The notes under the pieces are model-generated. The model saw only the letters and a list, made by a program, of their open reading frames with translations, had not been told where the DNA came from and made no database searches. A DNA stretch of 64,000 nucleotides. It comes from Hanleya hanleyi (lineage: Eukaryota > Mollusca > Polyplacophora > Lepidopleurida > Hanleyidae). The position numbers and the translations under genes were made by a program. Shown in pieces: positions 1-8,199 of this stretch (position 1 is its first letter; each line of letters opens with the position of its first letter). The stretch spans positions 1-64,000 of the forward strand of contig JAVTVY010020521.1 of assembly GCA_036873755.1 (NCBI GenBank). The letters run 5' to 3'.

Positions 1-99
1 AGACATCATGTACAACTAATGCCAGGGCCCACAACTCTGCCCTTTTTATCTACCTCAGAGAACAGAGACAAAGTCAACCATGCTGTGGTATTCATTCTT

Positions 100-105
100 T
101 TTATT
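100..105 (-). terminator. Poly(A) signal downstream of the ATPase gene
   Basis: AATAAA on the minus strand lies about 60 nt beyond the ATPase stop codon, at the spacing expected for cleavage and polyadenylation of that transcript. Confidence 0.55.
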
Positions 106-163
106 ATCCCCATCATCAAACACACACACCCCAGCTGGGGGCGCCACTGTGGGTGTGTTTACA

Positions 164-773
164 TTATTTGTGCATGTACACGTGGTGGGTCTCTCCGGGA
201 AAGATGCCGGTCCGTAGTCGAAGGTGGTCGGGAGTGGCTTGCTTGAGGTCGAACAGCATATACCCGTGCTGAGGGGTTGTGGCATCTTTGAAGGCTTCCA
301 ACGCAAACGGTGTGCGGCCGGGATACATCTGTCTCGCCAGGTGCAGCAGTTGAGTGGTATCTCTCGGGTTTTTTGAAGACCACCAGGTAGTGGGCATTTA
401 AGCTGATATTCCGATGTTCTTTGTTTTTACTGAACAGATTCTGCACAATGTAGATGATGCTGAGCCGTCGATGATGGCTGCCTTTGGTAAAGAGTTGGGT
501 GACCCGTGCATCCGTCTCCGCCATGAGATCATCCAGAACCACCAGGGTGTCGGGTTCCAAATCGGCCAGGTTGGGTAGGCCTTCCACGAACGTGATGTGG
601 GGCATTGCTGCATACGCTTCCTGCCATTCTCCGTAACACCACACGACTCTGGCAATGGGTGGGGTGATCATGCTGTCGGCGTGTTGAAGGAGCTTCCTGA
701 CGAAGTGCGTTTTGCCCGAACCCGTCGGTCCTGCGATGACGCAAGTGAAGGGATGCTGCCACCCAGGGTCCAT
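164..773 (-). pseudogene. FtsK/A32-like genome-packaging ATPase, frameshifted
   Basis: In adintoviruses and Polintons this ATPase is thought to pump DNA into the capsid. From the ATG at 773 the protein shows Walker A GPTGSGKT at residues 15-22, Walker B TLVVLDD at 76-82, and a following HHRRLSIIYIVQNLF segment (100-114), an order typical of the A32/FtsK-like packaging group. The frame breaks in a run of six A (369-374, plus-strand T) at about residue 134. The family-like C-terminal part continues in another frame to the stop at 164, so one base appears to be extra. The shift required is +1, and the run is not in phase for a -1 slippery site. This could be decay or a homopolymer assembly error. 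No clear TATA box lies upstream, and the start lies inside the membrane-protein ORF. Confidence 0.85.
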
Positions 774-1237
774 GGTTCGAGGTGTATCCGTTGTCGTGGT
801 AACCCGCTCTTGTAAATTTCGTACGAGTGAACTGGAGTGGTGGTGGGTACAACGTCGGCCGTCGTTGTCTGTTCACGTTCAGAGATGGTGCTGGGGGTGG
901 GTACAACGTGGGTGGTCGGTTCACTGTGAGGGATGAAATCCGGTGGGTCTTGAGACGTAGTAGGTGTACTTGGTTTAAGTGTAGCGCTCGACGTGGCTTG
1001 TACGCGGGGTGTGGTGGTGGTGGTGACTGGGCTCGATACGACTGGTGCTCTCTGTAGACCCGTTTCACTGATGGCTGGTGTTCTCAGTTGGTTAAGTAAC
1101 GTACTGACATAGGCTACGTCGTAAAACACACCTCCGTACAACACACTCAGCAGGGTTAGCAATAGCACCCCAAAGACCACTTGCGCTTTGCGCGTTTTGC
1201 GAGACGCTGTCTTCGGAGGCAGCTGCTGTTGGTCCAT
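668..1237 (-). CDS. Single-pass membrane protein with Thr/Pro-rich stalk
   Basis: The ATG at 1,237 gives a 189-residue protein. A short basic N-terminus (TASRKTRK) is followed by one hydrophobic segment at about residues 18-40 and then a long Ser/Thr/Pro-rich region (about 66-140) that looks mucin-like. Positive charges before the segment suggest an N-in/C-out (type II) orientation, with the stalk outside the membrane. The gene lies 50 bp beyond the integrase stop and overlaps the ATPase start by about 105 nt. The longer ORF reaching back to 1,351 was not used, because the TATA box at 1,286-1,292 falls inside it. I do not recognise a named family. A virion-membrane or attachment role is only a guess. 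Confidence 0.6.
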   Translation of the reverse strand: MDQQQLPPKTASRKTRKAQVVFGVLLLTLLSVLYGGVFYDVAYVSTLLNQLRTPAISETGLQRAPVVSSPVTTTTTPRVQATSSATLKPSTPTTSQDPPDFIPHSEPTTHVVPTPSTISEREQTTTADVVPTTTPVHSYEIYKSGLPRQRIHLEPWTLGGSIPSLASSQDRRVRAKRTSSGSSFNTPTA

Positions 1238-1285
1238 AGCACTGTGGTCGGACGTGGAATGAAGGAGGACGGCAGTGGTGTCTGG

Positions 1286-1292
1286 CTTTATA
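1286..1292 (-). promoter_or_regulatory. TATA box of the membrane-protein gene, overlapping the integrase stop
   Basis: TATAAAG on the minus strand begins 55 nt before the ATG at 1,237. The TAA stop of the integrase gene is part of this box, so promoter and upstream coding end are fused. Confidence 0.6.
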
Positions 1293-2360
1293 GTCGTTTC
1301 ACCTGGTTGGCAGCGACCCAGGAATTGAAGGAACTGGGCCAGCCTTGCCATTTTACGAAATGAAACGGTTTGCCACGTCGACGTTCCGTTTTCAAAATCT
1401 GCTCCACCGTGTAGTAGTCTTGCTGTGTTTTTACAACAGGCTGTAATTCCGTGTCGTAAAACGTCCCCAGCAACGTTTCCCCTTGGAGATCTTCCAGTTC
1501 ATAGATTCGCCGCTGTCGGGGTAGGCGCCGTTTAATCAGGAAGTGCTCATCGCTCCAGTTGGGCAAGTAACTTTTCTCGAACTTGCCCTTGACTTTACTG
1601 ATCCGTACAGGGTCCCCGACCTTGTACACCGCCTTCGTCGCTCGCTGCGATGGCCTGGGGTACAAGACACGCCGGACTTGGGCTTCATTGCGTTGGGTCA
1701 CGGTAATGGGGGCTCTCTCTATACTTCGATGATAGGCTCGATTGTAACCCCTCACCAGTTTCGGGAGAACATCGATGTACCGCCTTGTATTCTTATAGGT
1801 GAAATATTTATACATGTGGCCTTTGAATGTCCTGTTGAACCTCTCCACCACGGAAGCCTTGGTCTCGTTGTACGTATGGAAGAAAAACACCTTCTGGGCT
1901 TTCAGAAACTGCTTGGAACGGTCTGTTGAGGAATTCCGTGCCTTCGTCGGTTTGCAAATACAAAGGTTTGCGCCCGGTCTTGAAGATGTCTTTGAACGCC
2001 GCTATGAGATTTGCCCCGTTTTCGTCCGGATGGGTACCACCCACGCATACTTGGATAGGATATCGATGCACGTCAAGATATACCGATTCTCATCGTTGTG
2101 TTTGGCAAAGGCGCTCATATCGACCAAATCCGCTTGCCACTGGGCATCTATTCCTCCCACGATGACCCGGTTCCGTAGAAAATGGCGACGGACAGATCGA
2201 TGTAAGGTATAGGTGTCTTGTCTTCTTAACCAATCTCGGACTTGGGCACGTTGTACCCCTGGGGTTTGGCCGCTCGATAGAGAGCCGACAATGCACTATA
2301 GGCCGCCGGACTGTCGGGACTGTAGTATAAGTTATCCAACACCTTCTCCCAGCGCTTCAT
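1288..2360 (-). pseudogene. Polinton integrase (DDE, rve-type) with C-terminal chromodomain, multiply frameshifted
   Basis: The enzyme would join element ends to host DNA. The start is an ATG at 2,360-2,358, 44 nt after a TATA box. Catalytic residues are visible: Asp at about 2,130 (context AQWQADLVDM), Asp at about 1,948 (QTDEGTEF), and Glu at about 1,845 (VVERFNRTF). The last two lie about 34-35 codons apart, as in D,D35E integrases. A chromodomain follows (YTVEQILK ... FVKWQGWPSSFNSW) and ends at the TAA at 1,288. The reading frame is broken near 2,250 (A/C/G runs), near 2,010 (a GGGG run) and near 1,900-1,920. The copy is therefore non-functional as assembled, unless those small indels are assembly errors. 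Confidence 0.9.
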
Positions 2361-2394
2361 GGTGACAAAATGATGATGGACCCTGGCTCTATCG

Positions 2395-2404
2395 TTTATT
2401 TATA
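2395..2404 (-). promoter_or_regulatory. Fused TATA box (integrase) and poly(A) signal (upstream gene)
   Basis: Minus-strand TATAAATAAA holds TATAAATA, 44 nt before the integrase ATG, and also AATAAA, about 97 nt after the stop of the PC4-like gene at 2,497. One ten-base motif may serve both genes. Confidence 0.5.
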
Positions 2405-2496
2405 ACGGGTATATCTTGGGCCGGAGTTTCTTTCTGATTTTCTTCGTGGACTTCCACAGTGGCCATGGTAAATGACCAGTCCAACTCGTCTGATGA

Positions 2497-2858
2497 TCAT
2501 GACCGCTTGATAAGCACTTCATCCACATCCACCACGGCATCTTCCAATGCAGACCATAGATCAGGGTGAAGGGTAAAATGCACTGTACCTCCATCTAGCC
2601 GAGCCAATTGAGCAAAGAAAGGGCCGCGTCGGATGTACACATCGTGACACAAGTGGATGAGATCGCCGTCCAGTTCACCAGACAACACCCGTTTGAATTT
2701 GGTCCAGCCCTCTCGGGACAGACGAATGTGAGCCGGGCACGGTTGTGTAGGGTCCGTGTCTCCACCACCTCCTCCATGATATCGACCTTATCCGCATACA
2801 CGTGCAGGAAAACCTCGGGGGTCAAGCTGAAATACGCCAGTACTATATGCTCCGTCAT
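2497..2858 (-). pseudogene. PC4-like protein, second copy, frameshifted
   Basis: From the ATG at 2,858 the protein aligns with its neighbour at 2,885-3,418. The N-terminal part (MTEHIVLAYFSLTPEVFLHV) is in one frame. After about 2,700 the homology continues in another frame with VLSGELDGDLIHL and LHPDLWSALEDAVVDVDE. The shift lies in the CCCGAGAGGG tract near 2,705-2,720. The last motif resembles the strand-helix end of the PC4/SUB1 ssDNA-binding coactivator fold (I.L.P..W..L...). The two genes look like a tandem duplication. Function, by analogy only, may be single-stranded DNA binding in replication or transcription. Confidence 0.55.
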
Positions 2859-2884
2859 GGTCAGTACGTGAATGGTACCAGATT

Positions 2885-3418
2885 TCACTGTCTCTCGTAT
2901 TTATAGGGAGAACCCCGTGAGATCAAAGGATCATTGGGCTGACTGAGTCTAGCGGGGTAATCAATGGCATCGTCGTCGGGTTCATGTAGTTGTTCATGGG
3001 GTTCAGCCGCCGCGTCTTCCATAGCACGAACCCACACCAATTGGTCGGGTGATCGGTCGTCCGGTGTAAACAACTGGTCCACAATAGGCACTACTTTCTC
3101 CAAGGCTGACCACACAGAGGGGCTTAGGAGGATACTTCGCGTAGGCTCTTGGTAGCGGCCCAGGCGTATGTGGACGGGAGGTACGGAATATACGTAGATG
3201 GCATTGTCCAGGTGGATGAGGTCTCCGTCCAACTCACCGCTCAACACCCGTTTAAATTTAGTCCAGCCATCACGCTGTAGCGTCACCGTATTCGATAGCA
3301 TCTCAGCGGGCGCCCAGTAAATAGCTTCATCGTCTTTCACGAGGATGACTTTATCTTGATAGACGTATAACCCCACACTGGGTGTAAGAGGCAGGATGGC
3401 TCGTAGATAAGTTGACAT
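2885..3418 (-). CDS. PC4-like protein with two related motifs, first copy
   Basis: The ATG at 3,418 gives 177 residues and lies 60 nt after the TATA box. Two similar motifs are visible: VTLQRDGWTKFKRVL (residues 45-59) and LSPSVWSALEKVVPIVDQ (98-115). Both have a strand followed by a W-containing helix, as at the end of PC4/SUB1 domains. An acidic tail (residues 132-160) follows. The last residues, PYKYERQ, are encoded by the TATA box of the next gene. The frame is open throughout, unlike its paralogue. The PC4 assignment comes from the motif pattern only and should be tested by structure prediction. The gene is otherwise unknown to me. Confidence 0.6.
   Translation of the reverse strand: MSTYLRAILPLTPSVGLYVYQDKVILVKDDEAIYWAPAEMLSNTVTLQRDGWTKFKRVLSGELDGDLIHLDNAIYVYSVPPVHIRLGRYQEPTRSILLSPSVWSALEKVVPIVDQLFTPDDRSPDQLVWVRAMEDAAAEPHEQLHEPDDDAIDYPARLSQPNDPLISRGSPYKYERQ
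2898..2905 (-). promoter_or_regulatory. TATA box of the frameshifted PC4-like gene, inside the upstream coding end
   Basis: TATAAATA followed by CGAG, 40-47 nt before the ATG at 2,858. The same CTATAAATACGAG context precedes the paralogue, showing that the promoter was duplicated with the gene. It lies within the last codons of the 2,885-3,418 gene. Confidence 0.6.
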
Positions 3419-3470
3419 GCTTGCTCTAAATGTCGAAGGGAGAATGACACACACTCTGTCTCATCCCTCG

Positions 3471-3478
3471 TATTTATA
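3471..3478 (-). promoter_or_regulatory. TATA box of the intact PC4-like gene
   Basis: TATAAATACGAG on the minus strand, 60 nt before the ATG at 3,418, starting 3 nt after the stop codon of the 108-residue gene upstream. Confidence 0.6.
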
Positions 3479-3481
3479 GTG

Positions 3482-3808
3482 TCAATACCACAGCGCTAGG
3501 GTGAATAGGGCACAGACTAGTATGAGGCCAACCAGCCGGCGCTGGTTCCGGCGTGAGCGCTCCTGGTCCATAGCGCGAGCATCAAGGATGGCTGTCATAG
3601 TCCAGTAGTGGTGAGTGATGGCACGCCTCTCCATCGAGTGCACTCTGTGGAGGACCGCTTCTGTGAACTCGTTCAGGATCTGGCGTCGTCCCTCGTTGTC
3701 GTCGCCATCTGCAAACATGGACCGGACCACTGCTCGGTAACCCGTGAATGAATTCACCACGGTGGCATACTGTAAAATGCGAGTCGCATGGGGCTGGATC
3801 TCCGCCAT
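3482..3808 (-). CDS. Small tail-anchored membrane protein
   Basis: This 108-residue ORF begins at the ATG at 3,808, 47 nt after a TATA box. Most of the protein is soluble and helical in character, with a highly charged stretch (DQERSRRNQRR) directly before a single C-terminal hydrophobic segment (LVGLILVCALFTLALWY, about residues 92-108). That is the layout of a tail-anchored protein facing the cytosol. It is the outermost gene of element A, next to the terminal repeats. I do not recognise the family. Confidence 0.6.
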   Translation of the reverse strand: MAEIQPHATRILQYATVVNSFTGYRAVVRSMFADGDDNEGRRQILNEFTEAVLHRVHSMERRAITHHYWTMTAILDARAMDQERSRRNQRRLVGLILVCALFTLALWY

Positions 3809-3847
3809 GGCTCTGTAGAAATGAAGGTGTGGGATCCAGAGGGACGT

Positions 3848-3855
3848 GTTTTATA
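3848..3855 (-). promoter_or_regulatory. TATA box of the tail-anchored protein gene
   Basis: TATAAAAC on the minus strand, 40-47 nt before the ATG at 3,808. Confidence 0.55.
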
Positions 3856-3926
3856 GACCAGATGTAGCTCTACGGGTGTAGTCCGTGATACGTACTATTC
3901 TGATGGGTTAGTCCAAAAAAAGGGAG

Positions 3927-3950
3927 CAACAACAACAACAACAACAACAC
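3927..3950. repeat. CAA microsatellite
   Basis: Seven uninterrupted CAA units followed by CAC. A minus-strand AATAAA lies just right of it near 3,970, but no gene that would use it was identified. Confidence 0.8.
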
Positions 3951-4041
3951 AGATTACAGATCAATCCTTTTATTATGCGTGAACAACATAGAAATGCATG
4001 TAGTGACCTGTCTGTGGGAGGTTTCCCACAATGGCGTTCAC

Positions 4042-4118
4042 CTTCGCGTCTTTTCGTGTACGTCCGTGTCTTTTCGTGTACGTCCGTGTATCTTCGGTAA
4101 AGTCCGTGTCTTTTCGTA
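4042..4118. repeat. 20-bp tandem repeat, four units
   Basis: Imperfect repeats of a GTCCGTGTCTTTTCGTGTAC-type unit between the gene block and the terminal arrays. They keep minus-strand ORFs open by chance; no protein is supported. Confidence 0.7.
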
Positions 4119-4161
4119 GACATGACCGCGGATGAATACATTCTTGCACTCACTCACACCA

Positions 4162-4527
4162 GCCGCCATCTTGTACCCAGCACCCACCATCCACACACGC
4201 CGCCATCTTGTACCCAGCACCCACCATCCACACACGCCGCCATCTTGTACCCAGCACCCACCATCCACACGCCGCCATCTTGTACCCAGCACCCACCATC
4301 CACACGCCGCCATCTTGTACCCAGCACCCACCATCCACACACACGCCGCCATCTTGTACCCAGCACCCACCATCCACACACGCCGCCATCTTGTACCCAG
4401 CACCCACCATCCACACACGCCGCCATCTTGTACCCAGCACCCACCATGCACACGCCGCCATCTTGTACCCAGCACCCACCATCCACACGCCGCCATCTTG
4501 TACCCAGCACCCACCATCCACACACAC
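4162..4527. repeat. Ten-unit array of YY1-like sites with higher-order structure
   Basis: GCCGCCATCTTG occurs at 4,162, 4,199, 4,236, 4,271, 4,306, 4,345, 4,382, 4,419, 4,454 and 4,489. Spacings are 37,37,35,35,39,37,37,35,35, so a five-unit block has been duplicated. On the minus strand the core is CAAGATGGCGGC, which matches the known YY1 consensus. Between cores the unit reads TACCCAGCACCCACCATC. Long ORFs on both strands here are artefacts of the repeat. Confidence 0.9.
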
Positions 4528-4534
4528 ACCCACG

Positions 4535-5110
4535 CATGCGCACACGCCCAATTGTGACGTCACCAAAGGTTCTGCGCATGCGCACTGACGCGCTATCCAC
4601 CCAATTTACTCCTATACCTCACTCGACCCCATTCGACCATTAGGGGCTCCCCTAGCTCCAACACGGCTATTTGCATACCCTTGGGCCACCGCGCATGCGC
4701 AGAATGCCGCTATTTCAACCCCACACCCAGTCCATTAGATGCCCTTTCATGAATGCTTCACTTTGATACCTCACTCGACCCCATCGGTCCACTAGGGGCT
4801 CCCCTAGCTCCAAAAAGGCTATTTTCATACCCTTCGGCCACCGCGCATGCGCACAATGCCGATATTTCAACCCCACACCCAGCCCATTAGATGCCCCCTC
4901 ACCTAAGCTTCACTTTGATACCTCACTCGACCCCATCGGTCCACTAGGGGCTCCCCTAGCTCCAAAAAGGCTATTTTCATACCCTTCGGCCGCCGCGCAT
5001 GCGCAGAAGGCCGATATGTCAACCCAACACCCAGCCCATTAGATGCCCCTTCACCTAAGCTTCACATTGATACCTCACTCGACCCCATCGGTCCACTAGC
5101 GGTCCCTACA
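4535..5110. repeat. Terminal repeats with NRF1-type palindromes
   Basis: Three diverged units of about 142-162 bp contain GCGCATGCGC at 4,691, 4,853 and 4,995, with a further site at 4,574. Each unit also carries CTAGGGGCTCCCCTAG, CACTCGACCCCAT and an ACCCAGCCCATTAGATGCCCC-type stretch. The same family, in the same orientation, lies near the right end of element B (27,500-27,985). Confidence 0.85.
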
Positions 5111-5143
5111 GATTGCCGAACACTTCCACGAAAACCCACGGTT

Positions 5144-5366
5144 TTGGGACTACTTTCGGTCCGCGGAGGCAGACCGCATCACCGCCAGACCGCATCACCG
5201 CGGAGAAATACATGCCCCCAAGGTCACGCCTCATTCACCCCAACCGGAAGTGACGTCATACCTGCGCACAACACTCCTGCGCACACCGCCACAATACCGC
5301 CACATTTTTTTTTCTGCGCATGCGCAGTGAAGCGCTAAGTACCGAATTTACCGTTTGTATACTACT
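5144..5366. promoter_or_regulatory. Outer terminus of element A with ETS-CRE composite site
   Basis: CCGGAAG (5,244-5,250) directly abuts TGACGTCA (5,251-5,258), an ETS site fused to a full CRE. Positions 5,221-5,259 are repeated in inverted orientation at 21,894-21,932 with two mismatches. A TGCGCATGCGCA palindrome spans 5,315-5,326. The segment 5,149-5,206 (GGGACTACTTT ... CGCATCACCGC) matches the outer right end of element B. The exact end of the element is not resolved. Confidence 0.6.
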
Positions 5367-5623
5367 TATGCCCGCCTATATTCACTATCACCCAAGATAG
5401 AAGGTGAGGAATACTGGACAAGGTCCCATTCTGTAAGAGAAAATAGTTTGTCAAATACAGCAACAGAACATTTAACCGGGATTGGGGAGGGGTGAGAAAA
5501 GGGTACCGGGTGAGGAGTTTGAATGTGAGAAAGACACGTATCCAGTTGGCGCTGAGCCAAGAGCGTTGAAGAATTGACCGATCCCTTATCCTTCGCGCCG
5601 CCTGGCTGCCATAGAGCAGCCAG
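5367..5623. other. Unannotated flank between element A and a MITE
   Basis: No gene, exon or repeat is recognisable here. A small inverted repeat (TGGCTGC/GCAGCCA) lies near 5,603-5,622. Base composition is closer to the host introns than to element A. Confidence 0.4.
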
Positions 5624-5633
5624 CAAACAAGAC

Positions 5634-6379
5634 TAACCCAGAAACTCTGGCTGTGATAGGTAAATTTAGGGTAAGGGGGCGTGGCATTCCTATCACAGCC
5701 CAGATCGAGGGTGGGTTAAATTTTGGAGAAAAAAAATTCGTCTCGCGAAGAGCAACTTTTCGCTGACGAAAATAACGAAACGGGAGAGAAAAAATATGCC
5801 AATTTGATACAGTTTGACCGACCTGAGCTTCTTTCACCATGTACCATCTCTAATGACTGTTTGGGACTCCAAAAAATTAGTGACGACGAAGAAAACACAA
5901 TAAACGCTCGATTTCGATGTTTACCGCCATTTCCTCAGATTACAGCTCAACGAGACTTGGCCGCGCGTGCGCACTAGTATCGTGACCTTTCTGATCTGAC
6001 TATGGTGAAATGGACGAGTCACGTGGTCAGAAAGGTCAATCGCGTTGGAAATCTCGTTCTCTCAACGAGACTGAAAATGGCGGCAACTTGACGAGTTAGA
6101 TGACAAAATTAGAGTTTGGAAGAAGATTTCGTCTAACGGAATGAGTCATTAGTTGATTATCAAAGTTCTGGAGATGCCAAATCATATTATTTATTCGATA
6201 AAATGCTTTTCGTGCCTTTGTCTCAATTCCCCACGCCGTATGCAGTTGAAGATCTCGAGCAACTGACTTCTTATTTATTTTTTTCCTTTTCGGTCTGTAT
6301 ATGTGATTCGGGCTAAAGGGGTCAGCAACAACAATAAAAAAAGAAAAAAATAGACCCCTTAGCCGATGTTTTCGGGCTA
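5634..6379 (-). mobile_element. Mutator-like MITE, copy 1
   Basis: Termini are TAACCCAGAAAC (left) and the complement of TAGCCCGAAAAC (right), a 12-bp imperfect inverted repeat. Flanks CAAACAAGAC (5,624-5,633) and CAAACAGGAC (6,380-6,389) look like a 9-10-bp target duplication, the size usual for Mutator-like elements. It is about 746 bp, non-coding, and homologous in inverted orientation to 8,200-9,064. The assignment rests on duplication length only. Confidence 0.65.
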
Positions 6380-6399
6380 CAAACAGGACCAGAAACATG

Positions 6400-7198
6400 T
6401 ACGCTAATACTATTCAGCTTGTATCACTGACGTCCCTACTCTCCTTGTTCCCCCCGCTGATTCACATCGCATATTTCGCGCCTCTTGGCCGTAAGGGAGC
6501 GCTCTGCACAGGCCAACCACCAATGACCAATGAATATCACTCTTACGGAAGAGTCTTCGAAATACGAGTTGTCTCCCTTTTCAAACGTTCTTATGTCGTT
6601 ACAGCAAAACTAACAATAAACGGACGGCAAACCAGCTCTAATTACGTTAATTTCTGAGTTAAGAGTGAACAGATTTTTGGATAACTTCCTCCAGTGTTTA
6701 TTAAGGTTCGTCAACTGATGGCAAACAATTGTTCACTGATACCTTCAAATAATTAACAAATATATCCCTGTAAATGTTGTTAATATCCCACTGATAAGAC
6801 CACGCTTTATCGTCATGCGTATATAAGGAAATCAAGCTGCCTAGAACGATAACGTAAAAACACCGTTCATTTGTTTCAGATTTTGAATTGAATGTTGACT
6901 GTAATAAAGGCGGGGAAAAGTTCCTTTGAGAGATGCGGTAAGCGAGCGTGTCGCTGTCAAAATATTGGCATGGCTTCCACATTACGTGCGAGTCGTGATC
7001 TCACCATCATGAAGGAATGACGTAATCACGTGAGGTAGTTAGCCAATCGTGGTTTGTATGAGGAATCTGGTTATCTCCGAGCTATTACGGCACGGCGATT
7101 GTGTAACCAGATAAAACAGGCACGAACTTGGCGATGTGAATCAGCGGGGGGAACAAGGAGAGTAGGGACGTCAGTGATATAAGCTGTTTATCAGCGTA
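6400..7198. repeat. 0.8-kb segment with about 70-bp inverted ends
   Basis: Positions 6,400-6,470 and 7,131-7,198 are inverted copies (both contain CACTGACGTCCCTACTC and GCTGATTCACATCGC). The interior shows no coding sequence. It may be a foldback transposon; a target duplication was not clear. Confidence 0.6.
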
Positions 7199-7966
7199 AG
7201 AAACATGGTGCTGGCTCAACACTAGTTTTTGTTGGTGGAGGCTCAACCACACCATAATTATTGAAATAATAGGAAATTGTGAAGACCGATTGCAAACAAT
7301 GGTGTCCATGTCAGGTCAACATCAAATAACTGTGCTGTTCGACACCGATGAATGGCGCTGAAAACGGCCCAGCACCATATTTTTGTGTTGGTTGGTAAGT
7401 GCTGAGACAGACTCAACTCCACAAACAGGTGTTTCTTTCCTGGCTGTGTAGTCTGCATGTGGAGTGAGGGAGAGTTCGACTCCCATGCGGCCTGTCATAT
7501 CTCTTAGCCGATAAATTTATCAGGAAGACATAATATACAGTTTGGGAGAAGTCGAAATCAAACTCAAATTTCATTCCGTTATTTATTCTCAGCCGGCAAA
7601 GTTGTATGACTTAGCCCACCAGTGCTTTTCCTATACAGACGGTATCGTCAGGAAGACAAACTCGAAACACATCAACGAGAAATGAAAATATTTTTGAGAT
7701 ATTTGGATCTTGTTCCAAATAGTTTTGATTTGATCGAGGGTAGGTTGTCTGTCTTTCGAGTTAGTTTTCTATAGCTTCAGTATTTTTATTTTGTATTGAT
7801 CAAAATCCTCCAGTCTAGATCCATTGTTTTACCCGGAAACTCTATCCTTCTTTGTTTCGTGAAACTTACACGAAAGGTAAACCGGAAGGTGGAGCTTGGG
7901 GCGTCAACCCTCACAAGCGATATGAGCGTGCATACGACTTTCAACGCTTATCTCCCTTCCTCTTAC

Positions 7967-8116
7967 CTCTCTGATGTCAAAGTGAAAAATCTGTCTCAAA
8001 CAGGTGGGGAGGTAGGTGAACATGGCGTAGTATCCCCAGGCATAGGACACATGCGCCACAAATATCGCCCAGAATGGAACTGAGGTAAGGATACAGCGCC
8101 AAGGAATTGGCATTTT
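7967..8116 (-). CDS. SLC17-family transporter, internal exon (KMPIPWR ... FHFDIRE)
   Basis: A 150-bp, phase-0 exon. The acceptor is TATTTTCAG before 8,116 and the donor is GTAAGAGG after 7,967. It encodes MPIPWRCILTSVPFWAIFVA and YLPTCLRQIFHFDI, the segment at the start of the second half of SLC17 (sialin / vesicular glutamate / Na-phosphate) major-facilitator transporters. The exon that should lie between this one and 18,057 (usually ending in an HPRIS/EREYI-like stretch) was not found by eye. Further 3' exons are not visible between here and element A, so they must lie left of the window or be lost. The exon is bracketed by inverted MITE copies. Confidence 0.88.
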
Positions 8117-8199
8117 CTGAAAATAGATATGTTATCCATATAAAATCTGTCTGTTCCTGCTGTCGACATGTAGGAGGTTTCAAGAGACTTGCTACGACC

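Larger units (their letters stand above)
1..5366 (-). mobile_element. Element A: integrase-side end of a Polinton/Maverick (adintovirus-like) element
   Basis: A packaging-type ATPase, a retrovirus-like integrase with a chromodomain, and small membrane and PC4-like genes are packed on one strand next to a repeat-rich terminus. This combination is typical of Polintons/adintoviruses. The left part, where polymerase and capsid genes would be expected, lies outside the window. The right limit is inferred from the end of the terminal repeats (last NRF1-type palindrome at 5,316-5,325) and a possible end near 5,361-5,366; no 6-bp target duplication was confirmed. Three genes carry frameshifts, so the copy looks decayed, though assembly errors in short homopolymers are possible. 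Confidence 0.85.

Noticed and set aside
369..374. Programmed -1 frameshift site in the ATPase (A-run followed by C)
   Set aside because: The run is not in phase for the X XXY YYZ rule, and the shift needed is +1. A simple indel or assembly error explains it better.
529..1068. Other minus-strand ORFs at 529-1,068 and 398-655
   Set aside because: They overlap the ATPase and membrane-protein frames and have biased composition; they are shadow frames.
4162..4530. CRISPR array
   Set aside because: The spacers are not unique sequences; the whole unit is a tandem satellite in a eukaryotic element, and no cas genes are present.
4038..4643. Long ORFs on both strands over 4,038-4,643
   Set aside because: They are periodic translations of the 35-37-bp tandem array in several frames at once, without a promoter or domain.
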